From: Candidatus Thermoflexus sinensis
GTDB taxonomy: Bacteria; Chloroflexota; Anaerolineae; Thermoflexales; Thermoflexaceae
Assembly (NCBI GenBank): GCA_016842045.1
Contig: JAEVEY010000159.1
Coordinates: 1 to 51,020, forward strand
Length of the DNA stretch: 51,020 nucleotides
Reading direction: 5' to 3'
Part shown: piece by piece, positions 9,564 through 17,733 of the stretch
Position numbering within the stretch: position 1 is the first letter of the stretch
How the letters are laid out: each line of letters opens with the position of its first letter
Notes under the pieces: generated by a model
Databases searched by the model: none
What the model saw: the letters and a program-made list of their open reading frames with translations, nothing else
What the model was told of the DNA's origin: nothing
Made by a program: the position numbers and the translations under genes

Positions 9564-10202
9564 CTACCCTCCTGATGCCATATGTTGGATCGCCTCCCAG
9601 CATTCCAGGACGGAGGGCAAGGGCTCCTGCCACAGCCATTCTGCCCGGATCCGGAACCCGGGCACAGTCTCAGATACCACCCAGCCCTCGCGCGCCATCT
9701 CTTCATGATACAGATCTCCGGAGCCCCTTCGATCAATGATCACCACCCTTTCTTCCGGATCCACCCACCAGATCTCGGGGACTCCGATTTCCCAATATGC
9801 GTTCCGCTTCTCCCCAAGATCGTAATCACGTGTCGATTCCGAAAGGATCTCGATCACCAGCAGAGGAACCGCTTCGACTCGCTTCGCCGTGACTCGGGCT
9901 TCCCGGCTAACCGCCATCACATCCGGAGCGAACTGCCATGAGCCTGTCCGGAACAGGGCGTTCCCCCCCACCACTTTTCCTATACCATAAGCCTCCGTAT
10001 AGAACCGCAGCAGGGTTAACAGGAAGGCCTGACGGTCCTCATGGGCGAAACTGGCTGGGGAGTGCACAACCATCACTCCATGGAGATATTCCGCCTTCAG
10101 ATCTTCATCCGCGATGGCCTCAAATTCCGCTTCGCTGACCCCGTAAAGGCGAAGCAGATAAGGATGCTCAATTCGCACTTCCAGCGGGCGCGCGGCCTGC
10201 AT
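9564..10202 (-). CDS. Uma2 family (DUF820) putative endonuclease, copy 1
   Basis: 212 aa from ATG 10202, which shares a base with the upstream stop (TAATG). The Uma2/DUF820 fold is a PD-(D/E)XK-type domain. Here FAPDVMAVSR, LLVIEILSESTRDYD and the K of GEKRNAYWEIGVPEIW give the Asp...Glu...Lys pattern. Uma2 proteins are abundant in Cyanobacteria and Chloroflexota, but their biological role is not established. It is the most divergent of the three copies. It sits four bases before atpG, so its translation may influence expression of gamma. A function in DNA cleavage is family-level inference. Confidence 0.85.
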   Translation of the reverse strand: MQAARPLEVRIEHPYLLRLYGVSEAEFEAIADEDLKAEYLHGVMVVHSPASFAHEDRQAFLLTLLRFYTEAYGIGKVVGGNALFRTGSWQFAPDVMAVSREARVTAKRVEAVPLLVIEILSESTRDYDLGEKRNAYWEIGVPEIWWVDPEERVVIIDRRGSGDLYHEEMAREGWVVSETVPGFRIRAEWLWQEPLPSVLECWEAIQHMASGG

Positions 10203-10825
10203 TACCCTTCCTCCCGCATTTCCTCCCAGCATTCCAGGACGGAAGGCAAAGGCTCCTGCCACAGCCACTCCGCCCGGATCCGGAACCCGGGCACGGCCTC
10301 GGAAATCACCCATCCTTCGTGGATGATCTCCGGGCGATAATCATGACTTCGTCGCTCCACCAGCACAACCTGTTGATCCAGATCCACCAGCCAGATCTCC
10401 GGGATGGCCATCTCCCGGTAAGCCATCCGCTTCTCGTTCAAATCGTAATATCGGGTGGACTCCGAAAGGATCTCAATCGCCAGATCCGGGGCCCCATCGA
10501 CCTCTTTTATCCCCGCCCGCTGGACATCCCTCACCACCATAACATCGGGGGCAAAGCGCCGGGAACCGACATGGAACAGTGCGTTTCCCCCCAGAACCCG
10601 CCCGGGCGGATGGCTATCCAGATAGAATTTCAACAAAGCGGCCAGAAAGATCTGCCGCTCCTCATGGCGGACGCTCGCCGGCGAGTGCACGATCATCACC
10701 CCATCGATGTATTCCGCCTTGAGGTCCTCATCGGCCAGCGCCTCAAACTCCGCCTCGTCCACCCCATACAGGCGAAGCAAATAAGGATGCTCGCTTCGCA
10801 CTTCCAGCGGGCGCGCGGCCTGCAT
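10202..10825 (-). CDS. Uma2 family (DUF820) putative endonuclease, copy 2
   Basis: 207 aa from ATG 10825, overlapping the previous stop as TAATG. It carries the same core motifs as its neighbours (RFAPDVMVV, LAIEILSESTRYYD, EKRMAYREMAIPEIW). Its N-terminus and the C-terminal tail (LPSVLECWEEMREEG) are nearly identical to copy 1 and copy 3. A 108-base block spanning this gene's stop and the start of copy 1 is repeated exactly 623 bases away, which points to recent duplication or gene conversion. The middle of the protein is clearly diverged. Confidence 0.85.
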   Translation of the reverse strand: MQAARPLEVRSEHPYLLRLYGVDEAEFEALADEDLKAEYIDGVMIVHSPASVRHEERQIFLAALLKFYLDSHPPGRVLGGNALFHVGSRRFAPDVMVVRDVQRAGIKEVDGAPDLAIEILSESTRYYDLNEKRMAYREMAIPEIWLVDLDQQVVLVERRSHDYRPEIIHEGWVISEAVPGFRIRAEWLWQEPLPSVLECWEEMREEG

Positions 10826-11460
10826 TACCCTTCCTCCCGCATTTCCTCCCAGCATTCCAGGACGGAAGGCAAAGGCTCCTGCCACAGCCACTCCGCCCGG
10901 ATTTGAAAACCGGGGACTGTCCTTGAAACCACCCAGCCTTTGCGAACCGTTTCCCCCAGATACCCGCTTTCCCTCCCCTCCACGATCACTACCTGTTCCT
11001 CCGGATCGACGAACCAGATCTCCGGCACTCCGATCTCCCGATAGGCTACCCGCTTCTCCCCGAGATCATATCCTCGCGTGGACTCCGAAAGAACCTCGAT
11101 CACCAGATCCGGAGGGCCTTCGATCTCCTTCGGGCCCACCCGCGTCTCCTCCTGCACCACCATCACATCCGGCGCAAACCGCCGGGGTCCGACCCGGAAC
11201 AGAGCATTCCCGGCCAGGACGAGGCCCGCTCCACGCTGGCTTAAATGGAGATTCAACAGCGTCAACAGGAAAGCCACATACCGCTCATGACGCACGGAGG
11301 CCGGCGAGTGCACGATCATCACCCCATCGATGTATTCCGCCTTGAGGTCCTCATCAGCCAGCGCCTCAAACTCCGCCTCGTCCACCCCATACAGGCGAAG
11401 CAAATAGGGATAAAAGGGCTCAACTTCCACCCGAACCCGGGCGCCCGCAACGGCAGCCAT
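10825..11460 (-). CDS. Uma2 family (DUF820) putative endonuclease, copy 3
   Basis: 211 aa, the first Uma2 gene after atpA, starting 13 bases from the atpA stop. Motifs include RRFAPDVMVVQEE, LVIEVLSESTRGYD and GEKRVAYREIGVPEIW, consistent with an intact PD-(D/E)XK core. The N-terminus differs from copies 1 and 2 (MAAVAGARVRVEVE), while the region YIDGVMIVHSPASVRHE is identical to copy 2 and the tail LPSVLECWEEMREEG is shared. The three-gene array is therefore a mosaic. The genes follow the codon and GC style of the surrounding operon, so they are not obviously recent foreign DNA. Confidence 0.85.
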   Translation of the reverse strand: MAAVAGARVRVEVEPFYPYLLRLYGVDEAEFEALADEDLKAEYIDGVMIVHSPASVRHERYVAFLLTLLNLHLSQRGAGLVLAGNALFRVGPRRFAPDVMVVQEETRVGPKEIEGPPDLVIEVLSESTRGYDLGEKRVAYREIGVPEIWFVDPEEQVVIVEGRESGYLGETVRKGWVVSRTVPGFQIRAEWLWQEPLPSVLECWEEMREEG

Positions 11461-11473
11461 TCTGAACCCCCGA

Positions 11474-13165
11474 TCACCCGGCCAGCCAGCCGCGGTTGAA
11501 CTCCTCGATGGCCCGCCGCAGCTTCTCCTCCGTCTCCTTCGTGATCTCCTTTCGCTCAGCGATATCGCGGCCGACCTCCGGATAATTTGTAGCCATAAAA
11601 CGCAAGAACTCCTTCTCCCACTGACGCACCTTCTCCACCGGGATCGGATCCAGATACCCGTTTGTCCCGGCGAAGATCACCATGACCTGCTCCTCGAGAG
11701 GCATCGGCTCATATTGCGGCTGCTTCAGGACCTCGGTCAGCCGCTTGCCCCGCTCGATGATCGCCAGCGTGGTCTTATCGAGATCCGACCCGAACTGCAC
11801 GAAGGCTGCCAGCTCCCGGAACTGGGCCATCTCCAGGCGCAGCCGCCCGGCCACCTGCTTCATGGCCTTTGTCTGAGCCGCGCCACCCACCCGGGAGACC
11901 GAGATCCCCACGTTGATCGCCGGACGGATGCCCGCATTGAAGAGATCTGTCTCCAGGTAAATCTGACCATCCGTAATGGAGATCACATTGGTCGGGATGT
12001 AAGCCGAAACATCCCCCAGCTGCGTCTCCACGATGGGCAGCGCCGTGAGGCTTCCACCCGACCCCTTCACTTTCAGGATCTTCAGATTCTCCTTATCCGG
12101 ACGCGCCTCCAGGGCTTTCAGGGCCTCTTTGTAACCCAGGGGGCCGGTGTAAACCTTCCCGTCGATCCCCTCCTTCGTGTCCTCCGGCGCGTCCCTGGGG
12201 ACAATGATGTATTTATTCGCCAGACGGGCGGCGCGCTCCAGTAGACGAGAATGGAGATAGAAGATATCGCCCGGGTAGGCCTCCCGGCCTGGCGGGCGCC
12301 GTAGCAACAGGGAGACCTGGCGGTAAGCCCACGCGTGCTTGGTGAGGTCGTCGTAGACGATGAGGGCATCATTGACCAGCTGGCCGTCGACGATCACCCC
12401 GTTCTCCATCACCTCCTCACCCATCGCGCAGCCTGCGTAGGGCGCGATGTATTGCAGCGCCGCAGGATCGGAGGCGGTGGCCGCCACCACGATGGTGTAA
12501 TCCATCGCGCCGTAGCGCTCCAGGGTGGCCACCAGACGGGCGACCTGAGCCCGCTTCTGGCCGATGGCTACATAGATGCAAACCATCCCTTTCCCTTTTT
12601 GATTAATGATCGTGTCCACCGCGATGGCCGTCTTCCCGGTCTGACGGTCACCGATGATCAGCTCCCGCTGGCCACGGCCGATGGGGATCATCGCGTCGAT
12701 GGCCTTGATGCCGGTCTGGACCGGGGTGTCCACGTCCTGGCGCTTGGTCACCCCGGGGGCGATCCGCTCGATGGGGCGGTAGCGATCCGTCACAATGGGC
12801 CCCTTGCCGTCCAGCGGGCGCCCCAGGGGATCGACCACACGGCCCAGCAGCGCCTGGCCCACCGGCACAGAGGCGATCCGGCCAGTTCCACGGACCTTCA
12901 TCCCCTGTCGGATCCCGCTGAAATCCCCCAGGATGATCACGCCAACGTTGTCCCGCTCCAGGTTGAAGGCGATCCCCATCACCCCGTTCTCGAATTCCAC
13001 CAGCTCGCTGGCCATCACGTTGCTGAGGCCCGAGCACCGGGCGATGCCATCTCCGGCCTCGATGACCTCGCCGATTTCGGCCACTTCTACCTCAGGGGTA
13101 TAGGCTTCGATCCGCTGCTGCAGGGAAGCGATCAACTCCTGCCAGGCATCCGTCCGATCCGCCAT
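11474..13165 (-). CDS. atpA: ATP synthase F1 alpha subunit with an internal insertion
   Basis: 563 aa, about 50 residues longer than most alpha subunits. The non-catalytic Walker A ([11 protein letters not shown]) and the alpha signature [15 protein letters not shown] are intact. The extra length lies between [12 protein letters not shown] and [10 protein letters not shown], where a charged segment (including [19 protein letters not shown]) is inserted in a loop that is short in most species. The N-terminus that normally contacts delta is present. The gene starts the F1 operon, preceded by a near-consensus promoter, and is followed by three Uma2 genes before atpG. No atpH lies upstream; delta appears only as a domain fused to b elsewhere. 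Confidence 0.96.
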   Translation of the reverse strand: MADRTDAWQELIASLQQRIEAYTPEVEVAEIGEVIEAGDGIARCSGLSNVMASELVEFENGVMGIAFNLERDNVGVIILGDFSGIRQGMKVRGTGRIASVPVGQALLGRVVDPLGRPLDGKGPIVTDRYRPIERIAPGVTKRQDVDTPVQTGIKAIDAMIPIGRGQRELIIGDRQTGKTAIAVDTIINQKGKGMVCIYVAIGQKRAQVARLVATLERYGAMDYTIVVAATASDPAALQYIAPYAGCAMGEEVMENGVIVDGQLVNDALIVYDDLTKHAWAYRQVSLLLRRPPGREAYPGDIFYLHSRLLERAARLANKYIIVPRDAPEDTKEGIDGKVYTGPLGYKEALKALEARPDKENLKILKVKGSGGSLTALPIVETQLGDVSAYIPTNVISITDGQIYLETDLFNAGIRPAINVGISVSRVGGAAQTKAMKQVAGRLRLEMAQFRELAAFVQFGSDLDKTTLAIIERGKRLTEVLKQPQYEPMPLEEQVMVIFAGTNGYLDPIPVEKVRQWEKEFLRFMATNYPEVGRDIAERKEITKETEEKLRRAIEEFNRGWLAG

Positions 13166-13228
13166 CGCTCACCTCACAGGATGTTGGAGTATTCGTCCAA
13201 AGTCCATGTGAAAAGTGTCACGCAGGTT

Positions 13229-13256
13229 ATTATAGCGGAGATTGTTATGGCTTCAA
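13229..13256 (-). promoter_or_regulatory. Sigma-70 type promoter for the F1 operon
   Basis: On the minus strand TTGAAG (13251-13256) and a perfect TATAAT (13229-13234) are separated by 16 bases, about 65 bases before the atpA ATG. The -35 box lies inside the end of the M42 peptidase gene. This shows that the F1 genes start a new transcription unit. Confidence 0.75.
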
Positions 13257-14309
13257 ACGAGCAACGGTCTCCGCATCCAGACGCTGAACCAGAGCGGTGA
13301 CCAGGGCAATGGCCCGCTCCACGTCCTCGCGATGGATAATGGCGCTATGGCTGTGGATGTGCCGCGCCGGGACGCCAATGACCAGGGTCGGAACCCCGCC
13401 TTTATGAAGGTGGATCACGCCGCCGTCCGTTGCTCCCCCTTCAATCACGGAAAACTGGATGGGGATCCCCAGAGATTGCGCGGTCTCCACCGCGAGATCC
13501 CGTAACCGGAGGTTCGGGATCATCCGCGCGTCGTAAACGACGATGGTGGGTCCTCCGCCGAGTTTCACCGGGGACTCCTCCGGCTTGATCCCGGGCACAT
13601 CCCCGGCAATGTCGGATTCCAGAATCAGGGCCACCTCCGGATTGACTTTCTCCACACTGGTGGCCGCCCCTCGCAAGCCCACCTCCTCCTGAACGGTTGC
13701 CACCCCATACACCGTGTTGGGATGGCCCTCGCGAGTTAGGCGCCGCATGACCTCCACCAGCACGGCGCAGCCCACCCGATCATCGAAAGCCTTCGCCAGA
13801 TAGGCCCGGCCACCGGCCAGGATCTGGAAAGGCGCAAGAGGAACGATGGGATCGCCCACCCGCACGCCCGCCTCTTCCACTTCCCTGGCGGAGGTCGCGC
13901 CGATATCAATGTACATGTCCTTCTTCTCAACGACCTTCTTCCGCTCATCCGGAGAAAGCAGATGAGGCGGTTTGGCCCCGATCACCCCGATTACATCCCC
14001 CTTGCCGGTTTTAATGACCACCCGCTGACCCAGGAGAACCTGGTCGAACCATCCCCCCAGGGGAGTAAAGCGAATGAAGCCCTCAGGGGTGATGTGCTTG
14101 ACCATGAAGCCGATTTCATCCATGTGCGCAGCGAGCATCACCCGGGGACCACTTTCGCCCCGCCGGCAGATCAGACTGCCGATATTGTCCTGTTCGATCT
14201 CCCCCAGGCCCGCCAGCAGCCCGCGCATCACCTCTCGGATCTCGGTCTCATAGCCAGGGATGCCATGAGCTTCCGTCAAGGTTTTGAGTAATGTGGCCAG
14301 TTCGTCCAT
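13245..14309 (-). CDS. M42 family metallo-aminopeptidase
   Basis: 354 aa from ATG 14309, preceded by AGGAGG; the track's longer start adds junk. The M42 metal and catalytic residues are visible in AAHMDEIGF (His), AFDDRVGCA (bridging Asp), TVQEEVGLRG (catalytic and binding Glu), ESDIAGD and IHSHSAII (His). M42 enzymes are large tetrahedral cytoplasmic aminopeptidases that trim peptides after proteasome or Lon-type proteolysis; some members were once called cellulases (FrvX). The substrate preference (glutamyl, leucyl or lysyl) is not readable here. Its 3' end overlaps the atpA promoter, so transcription of the two may interfere. It appears to be a single gene separate from the ABC gene upstream. 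Confidence 0.92.
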   Translation of the reverse strand: MDELATLLKTLTEAHGIPGYETEIREVMRGLLAGLGEIEQDNIGSLICRRGESGPRVMLAAHMDEIGFMVKHITPEGFIRFTPLGGWFDQVLLGQRVVIKTGKGDVIGVIGAKPPHLLSPDERKKVVEKKDMYIDIGATSAREVEEAGVRVGDPIVPLAPFQILAGGRAYLAKAFDDRVGCAVLVEVMRRLTREGHPNTVYGVATVQEEVGLRGAATSVEKVNPEVALILESDIAGDVPGIKPEESPVKLGGGPTIVVYDARMIPNLRLRDLAVETAQSLGIPIQFSVIEGGATDGGVIHLHKGGVPTLVIGVPARHIHSHSAIIHREDVERAIALVTALVQRLDAETVARLKP

Positions 14310-14383
14310 GGGTTGGGCCTCCTGACACGTTGATGGACATGTTAGCCGCCGGCGATGTCGCTTCCATAGCTTCCAGAGCGGAT

Positions 14384-15625
14384 TCAGCGAGAGAAAACCG
14401 CATGGGGGATCGAGAGCCGCTCGTGATCCCACCGCCCGTTTATCGCCATCAGCCCGTAACGTTCGGGATGCCGCCCCCGAATCACCCGGAACATATAGGC
14501 TCGATCATGATAATCGAAAATCTCCACATCCCGCTCATCCGTCGCCGATGCCGAAATCAGGTAAGTTCCTTCCAGAAGAGGGAGAGAGGGAATGGTGTAG
14601 ACAAGCTCTCCTTCTCCGTCCACCCATGGGATCTCAAAGCCCGAGAACGAGGTGTTGGGTCCGCAGATGTGAACCCCATCGTGGCGATGAATGGCCAGGC
14701 CGAAAACCGGTCTCTCGATCCGCTCTAAAGCCCGATAGTGCAGGTGAACACGCACTGTCTCGCCGGTCTCAAACTGATAACGTTCCGTCCCGGCCGCATC
14801 CGTGAGATAAACGCGTTCAATCCGCAGGCGGCCGCTCCCCCAGCGAGGGAAGGCGGCCCCCTGGTTGTGCGCTGTGAGGGTCCGCTCATCGCGACGGTGG
14901 ACATCATCCAGGTAAGCCTGCACAACTCCTGCAGGCGCTCCTTCCATCCGGATCCGACCGTGATCGAACCAGAATGCCCGATGGCACAGGCGCTGAACGG
15001 CGTCCAGATCGTGAGAAACCAGGAGGATCGTCACCCCTGAACGCTGAAGGGTGAACAGATGATCCAGGCACTTCTGCTGGAAGGCGGCATCGCCCACCGC
15101 CAGCACTTCGTCCACCAGCAGGATTTCCGCGTCCAGATACACCGAGACGGCGAAGGCCAGTCGGACATACATCCCGGATGAGTAATGCTTCACCGGGACA
15201 TCGATGTAATCCTCCAATTCGGCGAAGGCCACAATCGCATCCAGACGGCGGGCCATCTCGCGACGGGGAATGCCCAGAAAAGCCCCATTCAGGAAGATAT
15301 TCTCCCGACCCGTCAGCTCGGGATGGAAACCCACCCCCAGTTCCAGCAGAGCCGCCACACGACCCTGGACCACCACCCGTCCCGACGTGGGCTCCAGGAC
15401 GCGGGCGGCCAGCTTGAGGACGGTGCTCTTGCCTGCCCCGTTCGGCCCAATGAGACCCACGGTTTCCCCGGGTCGAATTTCAAAGGAAACGTCCCGCAAG
15501 GCCCAGAAGGTCTCAGCGGGCTGTCGCCGCCAGAGCTTCCAGCCCTCCACGAAGAGCTCATGGAAGGAACGAGGGCGCTGGCGATGGGTATGGAAACGTT
15601 TAGAGACTCGATCGAAACGGATCAT
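14384..15625 (-). CDS. Polysaccharide ABC exporter ATPase with C-terminal sugar-binding domain (Wzt-like)
   Basis: 413 aa from ATG 15625. Walker A (GPNGAGKST), the signature YSSGMYVRLA and Walker B (EILLVDEVLAVGD) are intact; the DEVLAVGD form is typical of the TagH/Wzt/RfbB subfamily. Residues ~265-413 form a beta-rich domain (RIERVYLTDAAG, FETGETVRVHL, GTYLISAS) resembling the Wzt C-terminal domain, which recognises the modified end of an O-polysaccharide. The cognate permease (Wzm) is not adjacent, so the partner must be encoded elsewhere. The presence of the C-terminal domain suggests export of a glycan with a terminal cap. Repeat copy D lies just upstream of its start. Confidence 0.88.
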   Translation of the reverse strand: MIRFDRVSKRFHTHRQRPRSFHELFVEGWKLWRRQPAETFWALRDVSFEIRPGETVGLIGPNGAGKSTVLKLAARVLEPTSGRVVVQGRVAALLELGVGFHPELTGRENIFLNGAFLGIPRREMARRLDAIVAFAELEDYIDVPVKHYSSGMYVRLAFAVSVYLDAEILLVDEVLAVGDAAFQQKCLDHLFTLQRSGVTILLVSHDLDAVQRLCHRAFWFDHGRIRMEGAPAGVVQAYLDDVHRRDERTLTAHNQGAAFPRWGSGRLRIERVYLTDAAGTERYQFETGETVRVHLHYRALERIERPVFGLAIHRHDGVHICGPNTSFSGFEIPWVDGEGELVYTIPSLPLLEGTYLISASATDERDVEIFDYHDRAYMFRVIRGRHPERYGLMAINGRWDHERLSIPHAVFSR

Positions 15626-15684
15626 TCTTCCGGTGGCCTTCAGGTTTTTTGGATGATCAGTCCTTAAAGCCCTCTTATTGTTCT

Positions 15685-15823
15685 TAGGAGTTACGCAGTT
15701 GAAAGCTCTAAAGGTGGGACGGAATGGCCCCCCCCTTTCTCCCCCCTCCCCACGGCCCTTTGGGCCGTGGGGAGGGGGGAGAAAAATCCTTGCCCCCATG
15801 GGAAACGAACTGCGTAAGTCCTA
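15685..15823. repeat. MITE-like element copy D (139 bp, TSD TGTTCT)
   Basis: The ends TAGGAGTTACGCAGTT and AACTGCGTAAGTCCTA are flanked by the direct repeat TGTTCT (15679-15684 and 15824-15829). The first ~45 and last ~25 bases nearly match copy C. The interior hairpin is different: CTCCCCACGGCCC pairs across TTT with GGGCCGTGGGGAG, extended to about 24 bp. No ORF. Confidence 0.82.
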
Positions 15824-15827
15824 TGTT

Positions 15828-15908
15828 CTGTTGCGATCCTGGCGGTGCCCGCCCGGTTTCCGCGTTTGCCCCTCCCCACGCTGCTTCGCGGCGTGGGGAG
15901 GGGGATAA
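15828..15908. repeat. Second palindromic repeat family, copy 1
   Basis: Starts CTGTTGCGATCCTGGCGGTG and ends in a hairpin of CCCTCCCCACGC with GCGTGGGGAGGG around TGCTTCGCG-like bases. A similar sequence, in reverse orientation, occurs at 42553-42631, sharing CTGTTGCGATC, CGGTGCCCGC and CGTTTGCC in the same order. It directly abuts copy D. The remaining bases to 16101 contain only a short GCCGCC/GGCGGC hairpin (16035-16049) near the sucD stop and no gene. Confidence 0.65.
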
Positions 15909-16101
15909 GTCAAGCCCCCGTTTGCAGCAGAGCACCTTCTTATCGAAACCAGCCAGGTCCGGAACTGTGAGACGCCGATCCGCCTTTCCTAACCCTCCAG
16001 AGGGAGACTACCGAACCCCTTTAAGGTCGGGAAGGCCGCCTTCGGCGGCACCTCAAACCCCAAACTCCCCGGAGGGCCCGTCAGCTGGCTCCTGGCGTAT
16101 C

Positions 16102-16980
16102 TCACGCCCGCACCCCGAGACGAGCGGCGACGATCTCAGCGATCTCCTCGGGATGGCGGGCGACCGGGATACCCACGCTTTCCAGCTTGGCGATCTTCTC
16201 CGCCGCGGAGCCCGTCCCTCCTTCAATGATCGCGCCCGCATGGCCCATCCGCTTGCCCGGAGGAGCCGTGCGCCCTGCGATGAAGGCTGTCACCGGCTTG
16301 CTCATCCGGGTGGCGATGAAGTCGGCCGCCCGTTCCTCCTCCGTGCCCCCGATCTCGCCGATCAGCACCACATGCTCGGTCTGGGGATCCTCCTCAAACA
16401 TCGCCAGGACCTCCACGAAATTGGTCCCGGGGATGGGATCGCCTCCGATCCCCACACAGGTGCTCTGGCCGATCCCACGCTGGCTCAACGCCGCAATCAC
16501 TTCATAAGTCAGGGTTCCCGAGCGGGAGACAATCCCAACGGGCCCCGGTCGGGTGATATGGCCCGGGATGATGCCCACCTTGCTCTCACCAGGGGTGATG
16601 AGACCCGGGCCGTTCGGACCGATGAGCCGAACCCCTTTGCGATCCAGATAAGCGCGCACCCGGATCATATCCTGAACCGGGATGCCTTCTGTAATACATA
16701 CGATCAGAGGGACCCCGGCGTCAGCGGCCTCGAGGATGGCATCCGGAGCGAATCGGGCGGGGACGAAGATCACCGAGCAATTGGCTCCTGTGGCCTCTAC
16801 GGCCTCTTTCACGGTGTCGAAGACTGGCACCCCCAGGATCCATTGTCCCCCTTTGCCTGGGGTAACCCCGGCCACGACCTGGGTGCCGTATTCCAGCATC
16901 TGCTGGGTATGGAACTGGCCTTCCCGGCCGGTGATCCCCTGCACGACCACGCGGGTGTTCCGATTGATCAGGATGCTCAT
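16102..16980 (-). CDS. sucD: Succinyl-CoA ligase alpha subunit
   Basis: 292 aa, standard length. The CoA-binding Rossmann domain opens with [15 protein letters not shown] and contains GVTPGKGG. The ligase domain has [11 protein letters not shown] and the phosphohistidine loop [10 protein letters not shown]. SucCD makes ATP (or GTP) from succinyl-CoA in the TCA cycle, or runs in reverse. The partner sucC is on the same strand but separated by a HEPN-MNT gene pair, with 26 bases between the MNT stop and this ATG. All four genes read as one unit in the order sucC-HEPN-MNT-sucD. Nothing suggests the inserted pair has impaired sucD. Confidence 0.96.
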   Translation of the reverse strand: MSILINRNTRVVVQGITGREGQFHTQQMLEYGTQVVAGVTPGKGGQWILGVPVFDTVKEAVEATGANCSVIFVPARFAPDAILEAADAGVPLIVCITEGIPVQDMIRVRAYLDRKGVRLIGPNGPGLITPGESKVGIIPGHITRPGPVGIVSRSGTLTYEVIAALSQRGIGQSTCVGIGGDPIPGTNFVEVLAMFEEDPQTEHVVLIGEIGGTEEERAADFIATRMSKPVTAFIAGRTAPPGKRMGHAGAIIEGGTGSAAEKIAKLESVGIPVARHPEEIAEIVAARLGVRA

Positions 16981-17006
16981 GGGGTTCGCTCCTCCGGAAA
17001 GAGTGA

Positions 17007-17354
17007 TCAGGAACGCTGCCAGATCTTTCGACCCTCGCGCATGGCAATCCAGACCAGGGAACCAGGCTGCTGGGACAGATCCCGGACCTCACCCTCCGTA
17101 TAGACAAAGATCTCCAGGGGCAGTCCGAGGCGAAGAGGTGTGTATCGCAGAGCCCGGTCGGTGAAAGGCTCCTGCGCTTCCCGCACGACCACCAGCAGAT
17201 CCACATCGCTCCCCGGCCACTCTTCGCCCCGCGCATAGGAGCCAAAGAGCCATACCTCCTGCACCTCCGAAGCAGGCTCGATCACTTCCCTCAGCCATCG
17301 TTCCAGGCCGGCCCATACCTGCTCCCGATCAACTTTCCATATCCGAACGGACAT
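17007..17354 (-). CDS. MNT-type minimal nucleotidyltransferase (antitoxin-like) in the suc operon
   Basis: 115 aa. The motif [17 protein letters not shown] is an exact GS-x10-D-x-D signature of minimal nucleotidyltransferases. In characterised HEPN-MNT pairs this protein neutralises the HEPN RNase, in several cases by adding AMP to it. The start lies 26 bases inside the HEPN gene, so the two are translationally linked. The C-terminal helix ends [13 protein letters not shown], common in this family. Its position between sucC and sucD is unusual. Whether it regulates the host operon is unknown. Confidence 0.88.
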   Translation of the reverse strand: MSVRIWKVDREQVWAGLERWLREVIEPASEVQEVWLFGSYARGEEWPGSDVDLLVVVREAQEPFTDRALRYTPLRLGLPLEIFVYTEGEVRDLSQQPGSLVWIAMREGRKIWQRS

Positions 17355-17712
17355 AATTCAAAATCTCCTCTGCAAGCCGGATTGCCTCCAGAGCCTCTCG
17401 ACGGGTATACAGCTCGGAAGGCGCGCCGGCGGGATGAGCGTTCGGGTAGCGGGGGCCGATGTAATACTTATCGAGGATGCGAGCCGCCTCCAGGAGATCC
17501 TCCGGGATCGTTTCACCAAGCTGCTCCAGCAGCAGGCGCACCGAGTGACCCCAGGCGATCTGGTTCCGCTTCAAATACAAAGCCTTCAGTGCTTCTTCAG
17601 CCGCCTGCTGCGCCGCAAAGCAGGCCCAGGCGTAATCCTCCAGCCGGGCGCTTTCCTGGGCATGGCGCAGATCCGCCTGGGCCTGCTTCCACCAATCCCG
17701 CCAGCGGTTCAT
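17329..17712 (-). CDS. HEPN domain protein (putative RNase toxin)
   Basis: 127 aa. The four-helix HEPN pattern is clear (WKQAQADLRHAQESARL, CFAAQQAAEEALKALYL). The catalytic R-x4-6-H motif is present as Arg49 to His56 (RNQIAWGH, six residues between). The RX4HXY form that carries an AMP-acceptor tyrosine in HepT-like toxins is not matched: the residues after His are Ser-Val. So either the control mechanism differs or the protein belongs to another HEPN branch. It starts 21 bases after the sucC stop and overlaps the MNT gene. Toxin activity is inferred from family and pairing only. Confidence 0.88.
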   Translation of the reverse strand: MNRWRDWWKQAQADLRHAQESARLEDYAWACFAAQQAAEEALKALYLKRNQIAWGHSVRLLLEQLGETIPEDLLEAARILDKYYIGPRYPNAHPAGAPSELYTRREALEAIRLAEEILNYVRSDMES

Positions 17713-17733
17713 CCCGCCCTCCGCCTCGAGAGA

